DNA of 64,000 nucleotides from Dama dama. Its lineage: Eukaryota; Chordata; Mammalia; Artiodactyla; Cervidae. The position numbers were made by a program, and so were the translations under genes. Of this stretch, positions 21,830-31,918 are shown in pieces. The notes under the pieces were generated by a model. It worked only from the letters and a program-made list of their open reading frames with translations, was not told the DNA's origin and made no database searches. The stretch lies in the NCBI RefSeq assembly GCF_033118175.1, contig NC_083703.1, positions 80,468,501 to 80,532,500 of the forward strand, read 5' to 3'. Numbering within the stretch: the stretch's first letter is position 1; each line of letters starts with the position of its first letter.

Positions 21830-22372
21830 CAACTTGTGACTCTTGCTTTACAGAGAGGGGCCAGAATCCTAGAAATTTGTAAAGAACACCTTACAAATGA
21901 TCTGGTATTTAAGTTACAAACTCAAGGCTTCTCAGGACAAATCGCTTATGTGGGTGAAGCAAGCCTAGTGAAGACTCTTAATGATCAAAGAAGGTACCTA
22001 CACCCATCCTCAGCTCACTATAGACTTGGAGGAATGTATGTCCATTATTAGCAGATTTGCAAATTGTTCAAAAGATGCCAACAAGCTGATATTTTGGTGA
22101 AATCTTCTGATTTCCGTGGGCCAATAACTAATTCATATTTTGTTTTTAAATACTCTGGACCAAATAAATATGACTACAGACTAGATTTGGCTCAAAGTCA
22201 CCAGTTCGATACCTCCAATCCTGGTTCCAAGTCTTCATTTTTGAAAAAGGAAACGGAGGATCTGCTAAATGACACTCAAAGGACAGCTAAGGAAAGAGAG
22301 CTGGCATTCCCAGCACGCTGTTTAGGAAGCTGGTCTGAGATAAAACAAGGAGACTGTTTCCCTCTCAGATAA
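21830..22372 (+). pseudogene. Protein-like frame with one in-frame stop, gene unrecognised
   Basis: One reading frame stays open for about 180 codons apart from a single TAG at 22049-22051, a CAG-to-TAG type change. The 5' part contains ARILEICKEHLTNDLVFKL and GFSGQIAYVGEASLVKTLN; the 3' part contains SYFVFKYSGPNKYDYRLDL. Composition is balanced and protein-like rather than low complexity. The left edge looks like a splice acceptor ('ctcttgctttacag' ending at 21855), and 'aaagaaggtacct' near 21,990-22,000 resembles a donor. It overlaps no repeat I can see. It could be a decayed exon, part of a processed pseudogene, or an unusually long chance frame. I do not recognise the family. Confidence 0.4.
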
Positions 22373-22750
22373 AGAACAATGAGGTCTCCCAGCTTTTGCC
22401 TCACCATGATTACTTCTCAGGGGAATAATAACCCATCAGTCAAAATAATCCAGCTTAGCTCATTTTCCATGAAGGAACAGAGTTTAAACTTTTTCCATTT
22501 TTGTGGGGAGGAAAGTCTTTTGTGATGATACTAGGAGCAAATAATTACTAAGGGTCAGTAAATATTTTTAGAATAAACAATAAGAGGAATGAGTTAAGTA
22601 CCCACAGCCACACAGGCTTGAAGATGGTAGTTTCAAGGTTTGAGCACTGCCTTTGGAGGAATTACTCTCACGTCTATTTCAAGTTCTGCAGTGATGAAAA
22701 ATGCCCCTATAGAGGTACTGTTTAAGAGCCAGTTGTTTGATTTTGTTTTG
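22373..22750. other. Single-copy stretch, no gene recognised
   Basis: The frame of the preceding protein-like segment degenerates here into repeated stops. No repeat is identified. Confidence 0.45.
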
Positions 22751-22756
22751 TTTTCT

Positions 22757-22970
22757 TCTATGTCAGGGCTTGGCAAACTGTAGCTTGTGGACCAAACTGT
22801 TTCAACAAATAAAGTTTAGTTGGGATACAGACAAACCTGTTCACTTACACACGACCGATGGTCGTGCTGCAACGGCGGAGCTGAGTCATTGCAACAGAAA
22901 CGTTATGACCCACAAAGTCCAAAGTGTTTACTAACTGGTCCTTTATGGAAAAAGTTTGCCAGCGACTGCC
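22757..22970 (+). mobile_element. hAT-like nonautonomous DNA transposon
   Basis: The ends 'cagggcttggcaaact' and 'agtttgccagcgactgcc' form imperfect terminal inverted repeats. 'caaataaagtttagttgg' and 'ccacaaagtccaaagtgttt' are internal markers. A reverse-oriented relative is at 26,813-27,048. Family name not assigned. Confidence 0.7.
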
Positions 22971-23359
22971 AGAGATCATAGACCCATAATGCACCCCCTG
23001 ACTCATTTTAAGACACGCTTAATGTTTGCGTAAGAAAGCCTAAGAGAGTGATATTGGGTCTCCAGAATCAGAAGCTCAAATGATTATAGAGGAGACATTC
23101 GATCCAGACTAGGAGAAAGCTGCTGTGAACCGAAGGCCTTCTTTTTCTTCCCGAGGCGACTGTATCAGCTCAGCCCCAGGGATCGTCACCCAGTGGGAAA
23201 GCAGGTCCAGTCTTGCCAATCCTAGGACTTTTCAGGAACATCCATAAAACTAGATTTTTCATGTGAAATCTCCATTTTTAAAATAGTGGTGATTACATTT
23301 AAAAAATGAACCGACACTCTATAGGTAACTGTGGAGGACCCCTCTTTGTAACATCTGTT
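22971..23359. other. Single-copy stretch, no gene recognised
   Basis: Nothing identifiable is seen here. Confidence 0.45.
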
Positions 23360-23369
23360 TGGTCATCAG

Positions 23370-23566
23370 TCTCCCCTGGAGGCTCAGACGGTAAAGAATC
23401 CACCTGCACTGCAGAAGACCCGGGTTTGATCCCTGGGTGGGAAAGATCCCCTGGAGAAGGAAATGCTACCCACGCCAGTATTCTTGCCTGGGAAATCCCA
23501 TGGACCGAGGAGCCTGGAGGGCTCGAGTCCATGTGGCTGCAAAGAATCAGACATGCCTGAGTGACT

Positions 23567-23600
<34 letters not shown>
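23370..23600 (+). mobile_element. Bov-tA SINE with (CA)n tail and target duplication
   Basis: 'ggaggctcagacggtaaaga' and 'cgggtttgatccctggg' mark the head. The 3' end runs into a CA microsatellite (23567-23600), as is common for ruminant SINE tails. A perfect 10-bp duplication 'tggtcatcag' flanks it (23360-23369 and 23604-23613). Confidence 0.96.
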
Positions 23601-23601
<1 letters not shown>

Positions 23602-23613
23602 CGTGGTCATCAG

Positions 23614-24936
23614 GGAATGATCTTATCTTTCTCACTTCTGACCAGTCCACAGAAAAACAGACTGATGGGAAAGAGATTTTTGTGACAAAGTAGTGATTAG
23701 AAGGAGGCTGCCAAGGGCTCATTACGGGTCTCTTTTAAATGCCAGCACCTTTTGTGTTTGCCTTCAAACAGCACCAAACACCTAAATCACCGTAGTAAAC
23801 ACAGATAAAAAGAGACAGAAAGGTTAAAAGTATACTCGTCATCTTGTGTTTTTTTTTTCCTCCTAAACGTGTTTGAGAGCAATATTGTTTCGTAAAAACA
23901 ATATGACCCCATTTCTAAAGCAATATTCATGCTAAGCTAGTCAGCTGTTAAATATACCCAGCAGTTTGCATTATGATGAAGCTAAGCCAGAATTTCAATT
24001 ATTTTCTGGACACATTTAAAATTATAATACTTTACTGGGTTAGTGTTATAGTTCATCCAAATTACTCACAAACTATCATATCAATCTCTTGCAACAGCTA
24101 ACGCCTTACAGATCCGTGAAGTTAGGCGAAATAAGAGTCCAGCCAGGGTAACGACCTTCATGCTGACGGCGTGTTTTAACAGGTCCATGCCGCTGGCTAA
24201 TGGTCAAAAGCGAGTTTTTGCTGCCTGTGATACTTTGGCTAAACGAAATTAGAAGGGAGCATCGACCACTCTTTTTCCTCTTTCTAGGCAAATACCTCGG
24301 TTAGTACCAACATTCCCAGCAGTCTGCTGCTCCCCGCTTCCTTTCACATGTTACCTCTCTGACAAGTGGCTTTAGAAGCTACCCCCAAGTACCCAGTGTT
24401 GTCATTGCTATTTTTTCCCTTCGCCAAGACCCTGCTGCCTGCACCCTCTGAAATCTCAACATTTGCACTCCAGTGATGCGCCTTGTTCTAGACCAGGGGT
24501 GCAGGCTCAATTCATCCAGATCAGGTCCCGTTAATCAGCAAATATTTTTAAATAGTACTACCAGCAGTTGCTCAAAATTTACATCTTTCTAAAGATGGCT
24601 GGCTGCTCTGAGCCCCTCATAATCAACAGGACTCTTCTGTGACCTTCGAAAAGTCCAGAACACCACATGCTCGCTGTGTCTGAGTTAAAGTATAACTGGG
24701 CATCCAAAGGCACCATCAGTGGCCCTGTGTTCTGAGGGGCGCGGGACATAGGGTGGCTTTCAAAGCAGGAACCTGGGAGCAGGGTCTCTTAGGCTCACTC
24801 TGAATGCTAACTGGTGAGGTGATAGGTTCTCCAAACACCCACAGTCAGCCAGCGTGGGTGGAGAGCTAATACAAGACAAACACAAGCAAATTTATAGAAC
24901 AAGGTCAGATCCCAACAAGTAAATCCATTAGATTGG
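23614..24936. other. Repeat-free single-copy stretch
   Basis: No gene and no recognisable mobile element occur over 1.3 kb. A 61-codon frame at 24106-24291 has no domain. See findings for possible conserved non-coding DNA. Confidence 0.45.
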
Positions 24937-25145
24937 ATCTTCCCAGGTGGCGCAGTGGTAAAGAGTCCGCCTGCCAAAGCAGGAGATGCAAAAGTTTCAA
25001 TCCCTTGGTTGGGAAGATCCCCTGGATGAGGGCATGGCAACCCACTCCAGTATTCTGGCCTGGAAAATCCCATTGACAGAGGAGCCTGGCTGGTGATATA
25101 GTCCATGGAGTGGCAAAGAGTCAGACATGACTGAGCACTCACACC
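24937..25145 (+). mobile_element. Bov-tA SINE
   Basis: The head 'cttcccaggtggcgcagtgg' belongs to the subtype with a CTCF-like 'ccaggtggcgc' core. The body is canonical to 'cagacatgactgagcactca'. Confidence 0.95.
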
Positions 25146-25254
25146 TACAAAGGTTTCTTACTTTTCCTGGTTGTCATTGTATTGACAAAATGAAGTATAG
25201 GAAAACAAAAATGATCTATTTCTATTCAACAATCTACCCTTAATATCTAGAGGT

Positions 25255-25480
25255 ATGCTATCCAGCAGAGAAGCCACTAGCCACCCATAGTGATTTAAAT
25301 GTAAACTCAAATCAATTAAAATGAAGTAAAATGAAGAGTGCCTTTCTTCATTGGAACACTCCGCACTTTGACTGCTCAGGAGCTATTTGAGCCTAGTGGC
25401 TACCATATTGGCCAGATCAGGCACTTCACGTTTCTGTCATTGCAGAAAGTGTTGTTGAACAGCACTGATGTAGAGATTTT
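25255..25480. repeat. Ancient hAT-like repeat, relative of 5,795-6,122
   Basis: 'gccactagccacccatagtg', 'cctagtggctaccatattgg' and 'cattgcagaaagtgttgttg' identify the same old family as the copy near 5.8 kb. Confidence 0.6.
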
Positions 25481-25735
25481 TGTTATTCAAAATCTTTATG
25501 CTTTATGCTCGCATTATCTGTTTGTCTATCAGGTGTTATGATGGCTTCTGGCAGGGCTCCCTGGAGGATGATATGGGTACCACTTGTGGCACGCAAGATA
25601 GCTTTAACATCAGTGAACTTCCTTTTCTCTTTACTTCTAAAAATCAGGTACTTATTTCAAGGTGAATTTAAAAATATAGGAGAAGAGTTGTGCTGAGTGA
25701 AAACAGTCAGTCTCAAAAGCTTGCTGGTTCTCACG
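25481..25735. other. Short single-copy stretch
   Basis: Nothing identifiable. Three overlapping short frames have no domain. Confidence 0.45.
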
Positions 25736-25948
25736 CTCGGTTGCTAAGTCGTGTCTGACTCTTTGTGGCCCCATGGACTGCAGCTCACCAGGCTCCCCCG
25801 TGCTTGGGATTCTCCAGGCAAGAGTACTGGAGCGGGTTGCCATTTCCTCCTCCAGAGGATCTTCCCCACCCAGGGATCAACCCCCCATCTCCTGCATCTC
25901 CTGCACTGGCAGGCGGATTCTTTACCACCGCGCCACCTGGGAAGCCCA
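25736..25948 (-). mobile_element. Bov-tA SINE
   Basis: The plus strand shows 'ctcggttgctaagtcgtgtc' through 'accgcgccacctgggaagcc'. 'catctcctgcatctcctgca' is the duplicated CTGCAT variant of the head. Confidence 0.95.
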
Positions 25949-26526
25949 CTCAGAACCTTACCCACTCCACTTACATCACACTCCAGTAGTGACGAAGTTG
26001 CAGAGATGGGAAGCAGATTAGGAGCTGATGGGATGTGGGTGGCTGTCGCTCTCAGAGGGTAGCACAAGATGTCCTTGCGACGGAACGCTCCTCTGTTTCG
26101 GTTGTAGCGGCGATCACATGAATCTACAGCTGTACATGTGATGAAACTGCATGCACATGAGTATAGGTGAAACCGGTGAAGTGTGAATCGGTCAGCGAAT
26201 TTTGTCAGGGTCGGTTTCCTGGCATTGCACTCTAGTCTGGCACGACATTATCACTGGGGACACCGGGCGAAGAGTGCGTGGGATCTCTGCGTATTATTTC
26301 CTACAACTGCGTGTGAATCTACAGTCACATCAAAAAAAAGTTAAAATATGTAAATATATATGACCAGTACATCAAATCCAAGCCATTTGAGTATAATTTC
26401 CTAGGATCACGCTACAGGAACAAAGACAGTGACAATTCAAAGGGGAAAAAATGGCAAAGAATAGTAAAGAGGATGCGAGTCATGAGGATGGCACACGAGA
26501 GACTGAGGTTTGAAAAGCTGACGACG
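25949..26526. other. Single-copy stretch, no gene recognised
   Basis: CpG is moderately frequent near 26,070-26,290. No repeat or gene is identified. Confidence 0.45.
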
Positions 26527-26760
26527 TTGTAATTAAGGAACTCGGCTCTGGAATGAGACAACGCGGGGATGAGGTCACACAGGCTGGCTCTGCGACCTGG
26601 AACGAGTTCCTTTTCTGAGGCTCAGTCTCCTCATCTACAAAATCGGGATAAGGGCAGTACTGTTCTCTTGGTGCTGTTTGGAAACTGCCATGTGAAAATG
26701 TATGCAAAATACTCCAAGTCACACTAAGAACTCAGGACATGGCTGATAGCACGCATACGT
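26527..26760 (+). mobile_element. MIR SINE
   Basis: Forward MIR order: 'ggctggctctgcgacctgga', 'gaggctcagtctcctcatct', 'aaaatcgggataagggc'. Confidence 0.8.
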
Positions 26761-26812
26761 GCGTAAGAGCTGGCGATGGTTAATTATTCCTGAGGTTGCT
26801 TCAATCAGGGCT

Positions 26813-27048
26813 GGCAAACTGTGTAAAGGGCCAGAGAGTATTTTTGCCTTTGCAGGCCATATGGTTTCCGTTGCAACTACTCAGCTCTGTCGACATAGCA
26901 TGAAAGCATCCTTAAGGAAATGAATGGGTGTGGCTTTGTTCCAATATAATTTTATTTACAAAATCAGGTGGTAAAAAAAAAACAAAAACAAAATCAGGTG
27001 GTAAGTCAGACGTGGCCTGCGGGGCATAGATCGCCAATCCCTGGTTGA
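26813..27048 (-). mobile_element. hAT-like nonautonomous DNA transposon
   Basis: It starts 'cagggctggcaaactgtg' and contains 'gtaaagggccagagagta', 'gcaggccatatggtttccgt' and 'aattttatttacaaaatcag'. It is the reverse orientation of the copy at 22,757. A short internal duplication of 'aaaatcaggtggtaa' is present (about 26,961-27,004). Confidence 0.75.
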
Positions 27049-27244
27049 AATAACCTTCTTCCCTTGAACGCTGAGGGGAGTGGGAGGTCACTGCAGACAG
27101 ACTCACTCTCTTTTCCTTCCTCTTCTCTCTCACCACCGCCTACGCTTAGGGACCCTTCTATTACTATGCCAACCTGAGGTCAAGTCGGAGTGGGCTTGCT
27201 AATTGTCCTGCAGTGTGTCGTTCTATTGATGGGCGCCCATCACA

Positions 27245-27310
27245 GGTCTCCTGGGTCTTGTACATAGTAGGCTCTCAATAAATATCGAGAGACTGATCGA
27301 TTGACCCATT
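27245..27310 (+). mobile_element. MIR-like 3' end fragment
   Basis: 'gtacatagtaggctctcaa' followed by 'taaatatc' is the typical MIR/L2 3' terminal phrase. Confidence 0.5.
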
Positions 27311-27454
27311 AACGAGGAGAGCTGAGTTCTGACGAAAGTTAGCAGAGATGGGAAGGCCAGGCCCCAGGTGCCCTGGGCACAGAGGGGTTGCTAACATCCA
27401 CACAACCCTCACATTGATTTTACACCACGCGAACTGCAGACCATTTTATTAGAG

Positions 27455-27640
27455 ATTACGTCTTTTAATCATTCAGCTCCTCACAGCACTGCTATGGCAA
27501 CTATTTGCAGCTGTGCTTGATAGCTAAGGAGACTGAAAAATCAGAAACACCCAGTAGTTTTCCAAAAGTTGTATGGTTTATTAATTGGCAGAAAGGATCC
27601 GCTTGTCCCAATTCCAAACTCAGGTCTCTTTCTGTGACAC
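27455..27640 (-). mobile_element. MIR SINE fragment
   Basis: 'tttaatcattcagctcctca', 'gctaaggagactgaaaaatc' and 'ccaaactcaggtctctt' follow reversed MIR order. Confidence 0.55.
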
Positions 27641-28787
27641 CACAACTGCTGCTAAAGAAACATTTAACAAATAGAAAAGTGGCCTGGTTGCTATCCCAGT
27701 AATATTACAGTGTAAACTTTGAGGAAGAGGGAATGCGTTAAAATTCCTTCAACCTGAACGTTACTTGGAACGTAAATGAAAAATTCCATTACAGCAGTAT
27801 TTGTGATATTACTTCATTTGTATCAGATTACATGCAAAAGTACAAAATTATACAATAGAGAGTATACACATATAGAATAAATACACATAGATAATAAAGT
27901 GTACGTACACATTAGTGCACACATAACCTCGAAGAAGATGCAAGCAGGAGTTTGAAATATATGGCTCCCGAATGGATTTAACCTCCCAAGTTACCTGGTC
28001 AACCTGCGAAGCATTCATAAATGTGAATGAGTGGCCTTCAGATAGGCAGATGCTCTTGATTTTTTACAGTTTCCATTCATCCTGAATGGCTTTCCAGGTC
28101 TACCCATCTCAGAGGCAAACAACCCACCTGTCCTTCCTCAAACTGGGAATGGCCCTCCTGGCGATGTTCAGGGAAGGGGCTCCCAGCGCTGCACGCGGCT
28201 GGAGAAGGCGGCCCAGCGGCCGGGTCCACGCAGACGCAGCTGGGCCCACCTGGACTCTTCTTTGTCCTTCTCCCTGCCTCCGCCCAGCCCCCTGAATTCC
28301 CATCCCCTGATCACGGCAGGGGAGCCATCTCCCCACTTCACCCTGGGTCTTGAGACTTCCCAGCTTGTTCCTTCAGCCCAGATTCTCTGCCTCTTCCCCC
28401 AGCCTTCCCCCGTTTCTCCTAACTTGCTGGCTCAGAAGAAAAACACATCTTTGCAGATGAGCTGACACCCCCACCTGCTTCCGCATGCTCCTCTGTCCCT
28501 CTCCTTTGACTTCACTTTCATTGGCCTGCGGCAGCTCCCCCTCTCTCTCTCTGCTTTTCGGCCCACACACCCTCCCTCTACAAGGAAATCAAACAAAGGC
28601 CCAGGACCACCCTGCCCAAGCCTCCCCTTTGGCAGCTACCTGCTCCAGCTGCCTTTTTCTTCTCTTTAACCTGCAAACTTCTCTAAAGTGAGCCGTGTTC
28701 TCCTCCCTTCTCCTTGCAAGTCATCTTTTACTTCTTCCTTGCAGATGAGGTGGAAGAGGTGTTTGCATGCTGGCACTCAGGTGCACA

Positions 28788-28789
<2 letters not shown>
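27641..28789. other. Single-copy stretch, no gene recognised
   Basis: AT-rich to about 28,080, then pyrimidine-rich (28,250-28,690). Opposed frames at 28,086-28,691 show P/S-rich composition expected from CT-rich DNA, and no domain. Confidence 0.45.

Positions 28790-28821
<32 letters not shown>
28790..28821. repeat. (CA)n microsatellite
   Basis: Alternating CA preceded by 'gcacacgcg'. Confidence 0.9.
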
Positions 28822-28823
<2 letters not shown>

Positions 28824-28884
28824 CTCCCAGCTTAGCCACAAAGAAGCCCAGCAGCCACGGGAGGTTTAGTGACAGGACCAAAGT

Positions 28885-29055
28885 TTGAGTCTCAGACTCT
28901 CCATAGCCATATTCTGACAATGACTACAGGCGATATCCCCTTATCTGTAAAAAAGATACAATGTTTCCCCTCCAGAATTTCTGTAAAGGGTAAAATGAGA
29001 TCCTGTAGGCAAAGCACCTTCTATACACTCTGTGCTCAGAAAATATAGCTATTAC
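28885..29055 (+). mobile_element. MIR SINE fragment, followed by TA/TG simple sequence
   Basis: 'ccccttatctgtaaaaaaga', 'gggtaaaatgagatcctgta' and 'gcaaagcacct' give forward MIR order. Alternating TA/TATG sequence follows to about 29,125. Confidence 0.65.
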
Positions 29056-29347
29056 TGTATACATCTATATAGATATGCCCATATATATGTGAATGTATGT
29101 ATGTGTGTATGTATGTATTGTATACAGATGGATATGAAGTCTCTTCTTTAATTAGAATAGTCTGTGGTCAGTAAGCGTGTCAAATCCTCTCTGCCTTTTC
29201 CAGAGGACGTAATGTTGTAAGTTTCACTTAGAGGCTCTCTAATACATGTGTGTAAAAAAACCAGTGAACGGTTGAGAAGTTAAGACACCATATTAACAAG
29301 GCCACTGTTATTATTTTAATAAAGCTCAGGTGCTTGAATGGCTTCGC

Positions 29348-29565
29348 TAGAATAGCATTTCTCAGCCTCAGCAGTACTGCCGATGGGGCCAGCTGTGGGG
29401 CCCACAGGACGGAACGGTTCGCATCCGAGGTGGACCCCACTGGATGCGGTAGCATGTCCATCACTCCCGCCCCATCCGGAGGGAGATGGAGCTGCCCCCA
29501 GGTACTACCAAGTGTCTCCTGGGAGGCAAAGTTGCCCCTGTTGAGAACCTCTGATCCAGAGGTGT
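29348..29565. repeat. Ancient DNA-transposon-like repeat, copy 1 of 3
   Basis: It begins 'catttctcagcctcagcagt' and ends 'ttgcccctgttgagaacctc', with complementary 'tctcagcc'/'gagaac' type ends. Related copies lie at 31,109 and 51,975. Family not assigned. Confidence 0.6.
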
Positions 29566-31108
29566 CTGGAAACTCCTTCTCCTATGAAATGTGGGTAAAT
29601 AGCCAGGCCACTGTTTGGAGAGCTGAAGCTCCAAGGGTGAGAAAAGGCAGGTGAGGTTTTGTAGTCATGGAAGTATCAGTTTCGAAAACACAGTTTGCTT
29701 TCATATGCAGAATTTTTTACTCCCGCAACGGACTTTAGGGGAGAAAACGCTGATCTTCCCCCAACTTATTGAAGAGAATTTTGCAAGCTCCAGGTCTACT
29801 GTAAATCTTCCAGAAGAAAAAGCCCGTCATCCTGAGACTCATCAGATAATAATATATCTATGAGATCCGGGGAAGCCCACACGTTCCTAGGAAAACCTTC
29901 AAAGTTCTTTTTTTTTTTTTTAAACCATCAAAACAAACAAGAGGTCAGTGGGTCTCTCTTGCAACCTCTGTCTATTTATGTTTCATGTAAACATATTTTG
30001 TGACTGTGGAAAAGACTTCATTGGCATACAATGGCAAGCGTTCTTCAAAACTGTCTTTAATTATTCATTTGGCTGTGCTATATTTTATGTTTCTTTTCAT
30101 AAATGTTAATCTTTATTATTGCCTTATGGGGGGGAGGGGAAGAAAACACACACACACAGTAATACCTATTATTAAATGACCTATCAGAGTGACATGGATA
30201 AATGTTGGGAGCGATTTAATTGTTTCCTATCTGCAGTTTTATACAGTTTCTATCAAACTGAAAGGTAATTTTTTCGGTAGCTGCTTATTTTAAATGTACA
30301 AAACCCTTGTGTGTAATTCCATTAACTGCCCTACAGCACTGCGATCTACAGTTTCCCTGAGGCTGTTGTGAAATATTGATGAAACCCTTGCTTTTGTGGC
30401 TTCCTCTGATACACTAAACATTTGTCTGATGTTAGTTGAACTTGAATGGATCTGTTCAGAGCTATATCAGTAGTGACTTCAAAGGAAGTAAGGCTGTTAC
30501 AGTATTTTTTCCTCATTTTTCTTTCTTTCCTTCTTCCATTTTTTTCTTTCCTTTTTTTTCTTTTAAACAAACTGAAGTTCCAAAGCTTTACCATTGTGTA
30601 CTTTATGGAAACAAAGTTTGTATCAAATGGTTCCAGTTACCTAGCAGATTACTCATCTTTATATTCTAAATGATGGGGCTTTTTTTTTTTTCTTTTGGTT
30701 CTGATCATTTGCTTGTATCACTGTAGATATTTTGAAGTAGAGATGGACACTCCCCCCACAACACACACTCACATCCTTACAAGGAGAGAAAGGAAGGAGG
30801 ATGTAAAACAATAAACCTCGTCTTGGGAGCTTTAGTTCAGACACTTGCTGTGCTTTTGGGACTCTGCCTCCTAGGAGTCTCCACCCCAGTATCAATGAAA
30901 GGTTGCCATGCCTGAGAAAAAAATCCTCTGTAATTGACTTTCTCCAGCTAAAGCTGTTTGCATTGAACTTTACAAAATTCAGGACTAGAGCTCATATTTA
31001 TTCCTGTGTTTTCTGGTGAGGTTGTGAATTATAACTGCTGAGGTTTATTATTTTTTGAAATGATAAAATAGTCTTTTAGGACCTATAAGCAGTAAAATCT
31101 CTCAAGCA
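29566..31108. other. Repeat-free single-copy stretch
   Basis: About 1.5 kb without gene or recognisable mobile element. It holds T-runs (29,909-29,922 and 30,680-30,691) and a G-rich run at 30,128-30,139. Frames here are not protein-like. Confidence 0.45.
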
Positions 31109-31335
31109 GGATTTCTCAGCCTCAGCACTATTGGTATTTGGGGTCTGGGATTCCTTTGTCGTGGGCCTGGAGGGATGTTTAGCGGCATCTCTGGCAATCC
31201 CTCTGCCGCTGTGACAACTAGAGAGTCTCCAGACATCACCTCATGTCCCTGGGGACAGAACAGCCCCTCACTCCTTCTGATGAAGATCAGGGCTCTAATG
31301 ATGCAGGAGTTTGGCCCCACTAGGATAGAAAACGT
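31109..31335. repeat. Ancient DNA-transposon-like repeat, copy 2 of 3
   Basis: 'ttctcagcctcagcactatt', 'ggagggatgtttagcggcat' and 'tctccagacatcacctcatg' match the family at 29.35 and 51.98 kb. Confidence 0.65.
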
Positions 31336-31482
31336 AATGGTCGTTCTGTCTCAACAAACAGCGCAACAGTGAGGAATCTCCAGACAGAGATCTCACAATA
31401 TAGTTCTTCAGATTGATATTCTAGAACAGTTTTCACCCACACTCGGGAGTCCGGGCATTATCTGCACCTTTGCTTTTTTTCT

Positions 31483-31684
31483 CCAGTGTTGTTTTTTAAT
31501 TTTTATTGGCGTGTAGTTGACTTACAATGTTGCGTTAGTTCCAGATGTACAGTAGTCTCTCAGTCACACATATACACACATCCTCTCTTTTTTAGATTCT
31601 TCCCCCACACAGACCATTGCAGGGTATTGAGAAGCCGTCCCTGTGTTATACAGAAGCATCTTGTTAGTTATCTGTTGCTTTCAG
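31483..31684 (-). mobile_element. Older artiodactyl L1, 3' end
   Basis: Reversed 3' terminus: 'tttttattggcgtgtagttg', 'acttacaatgttgcgttagt', 'cagggtattgagaagccg' and 'tatacagaagcatcttgtta'. It is truncated close to the following SINE. Confidence 0.8.
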
Positions 31685-31696
31685 GCCAGCGGGGGG

Positions 31697-31918
31697 TGGG
31701 ACTTCCCAGGAGGCGCTAGTGGTAAAGAACCCGCCTGCCTCTGCTGGAGACGTAAGAGACTTGGGTTCGATCCCTGGGTCTGGAAGATCCGCTGGAGGAG
31801 GGCATGGCAACCCACTCCAGTGTTCTTGCCTAGAGAATCCCATAGACGGAGGAGCCTGGCAGGCTCTGGTCCATAGGGTCGCAGAGAGCTGGACACGACT
31901 GAAGTGTCTGAGCACACA
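31697..31918 (+). mobile_element. Bov-tA SINE
   Basis: The head 'cttcccaggaggcgctagtg' is followed by 'cttgggttcgatccctgggt', an intact B-box-like motif. The end is 'ctgaagtgtctgagcacaca'. Little divergence is apparent. Confidence 0.96.
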
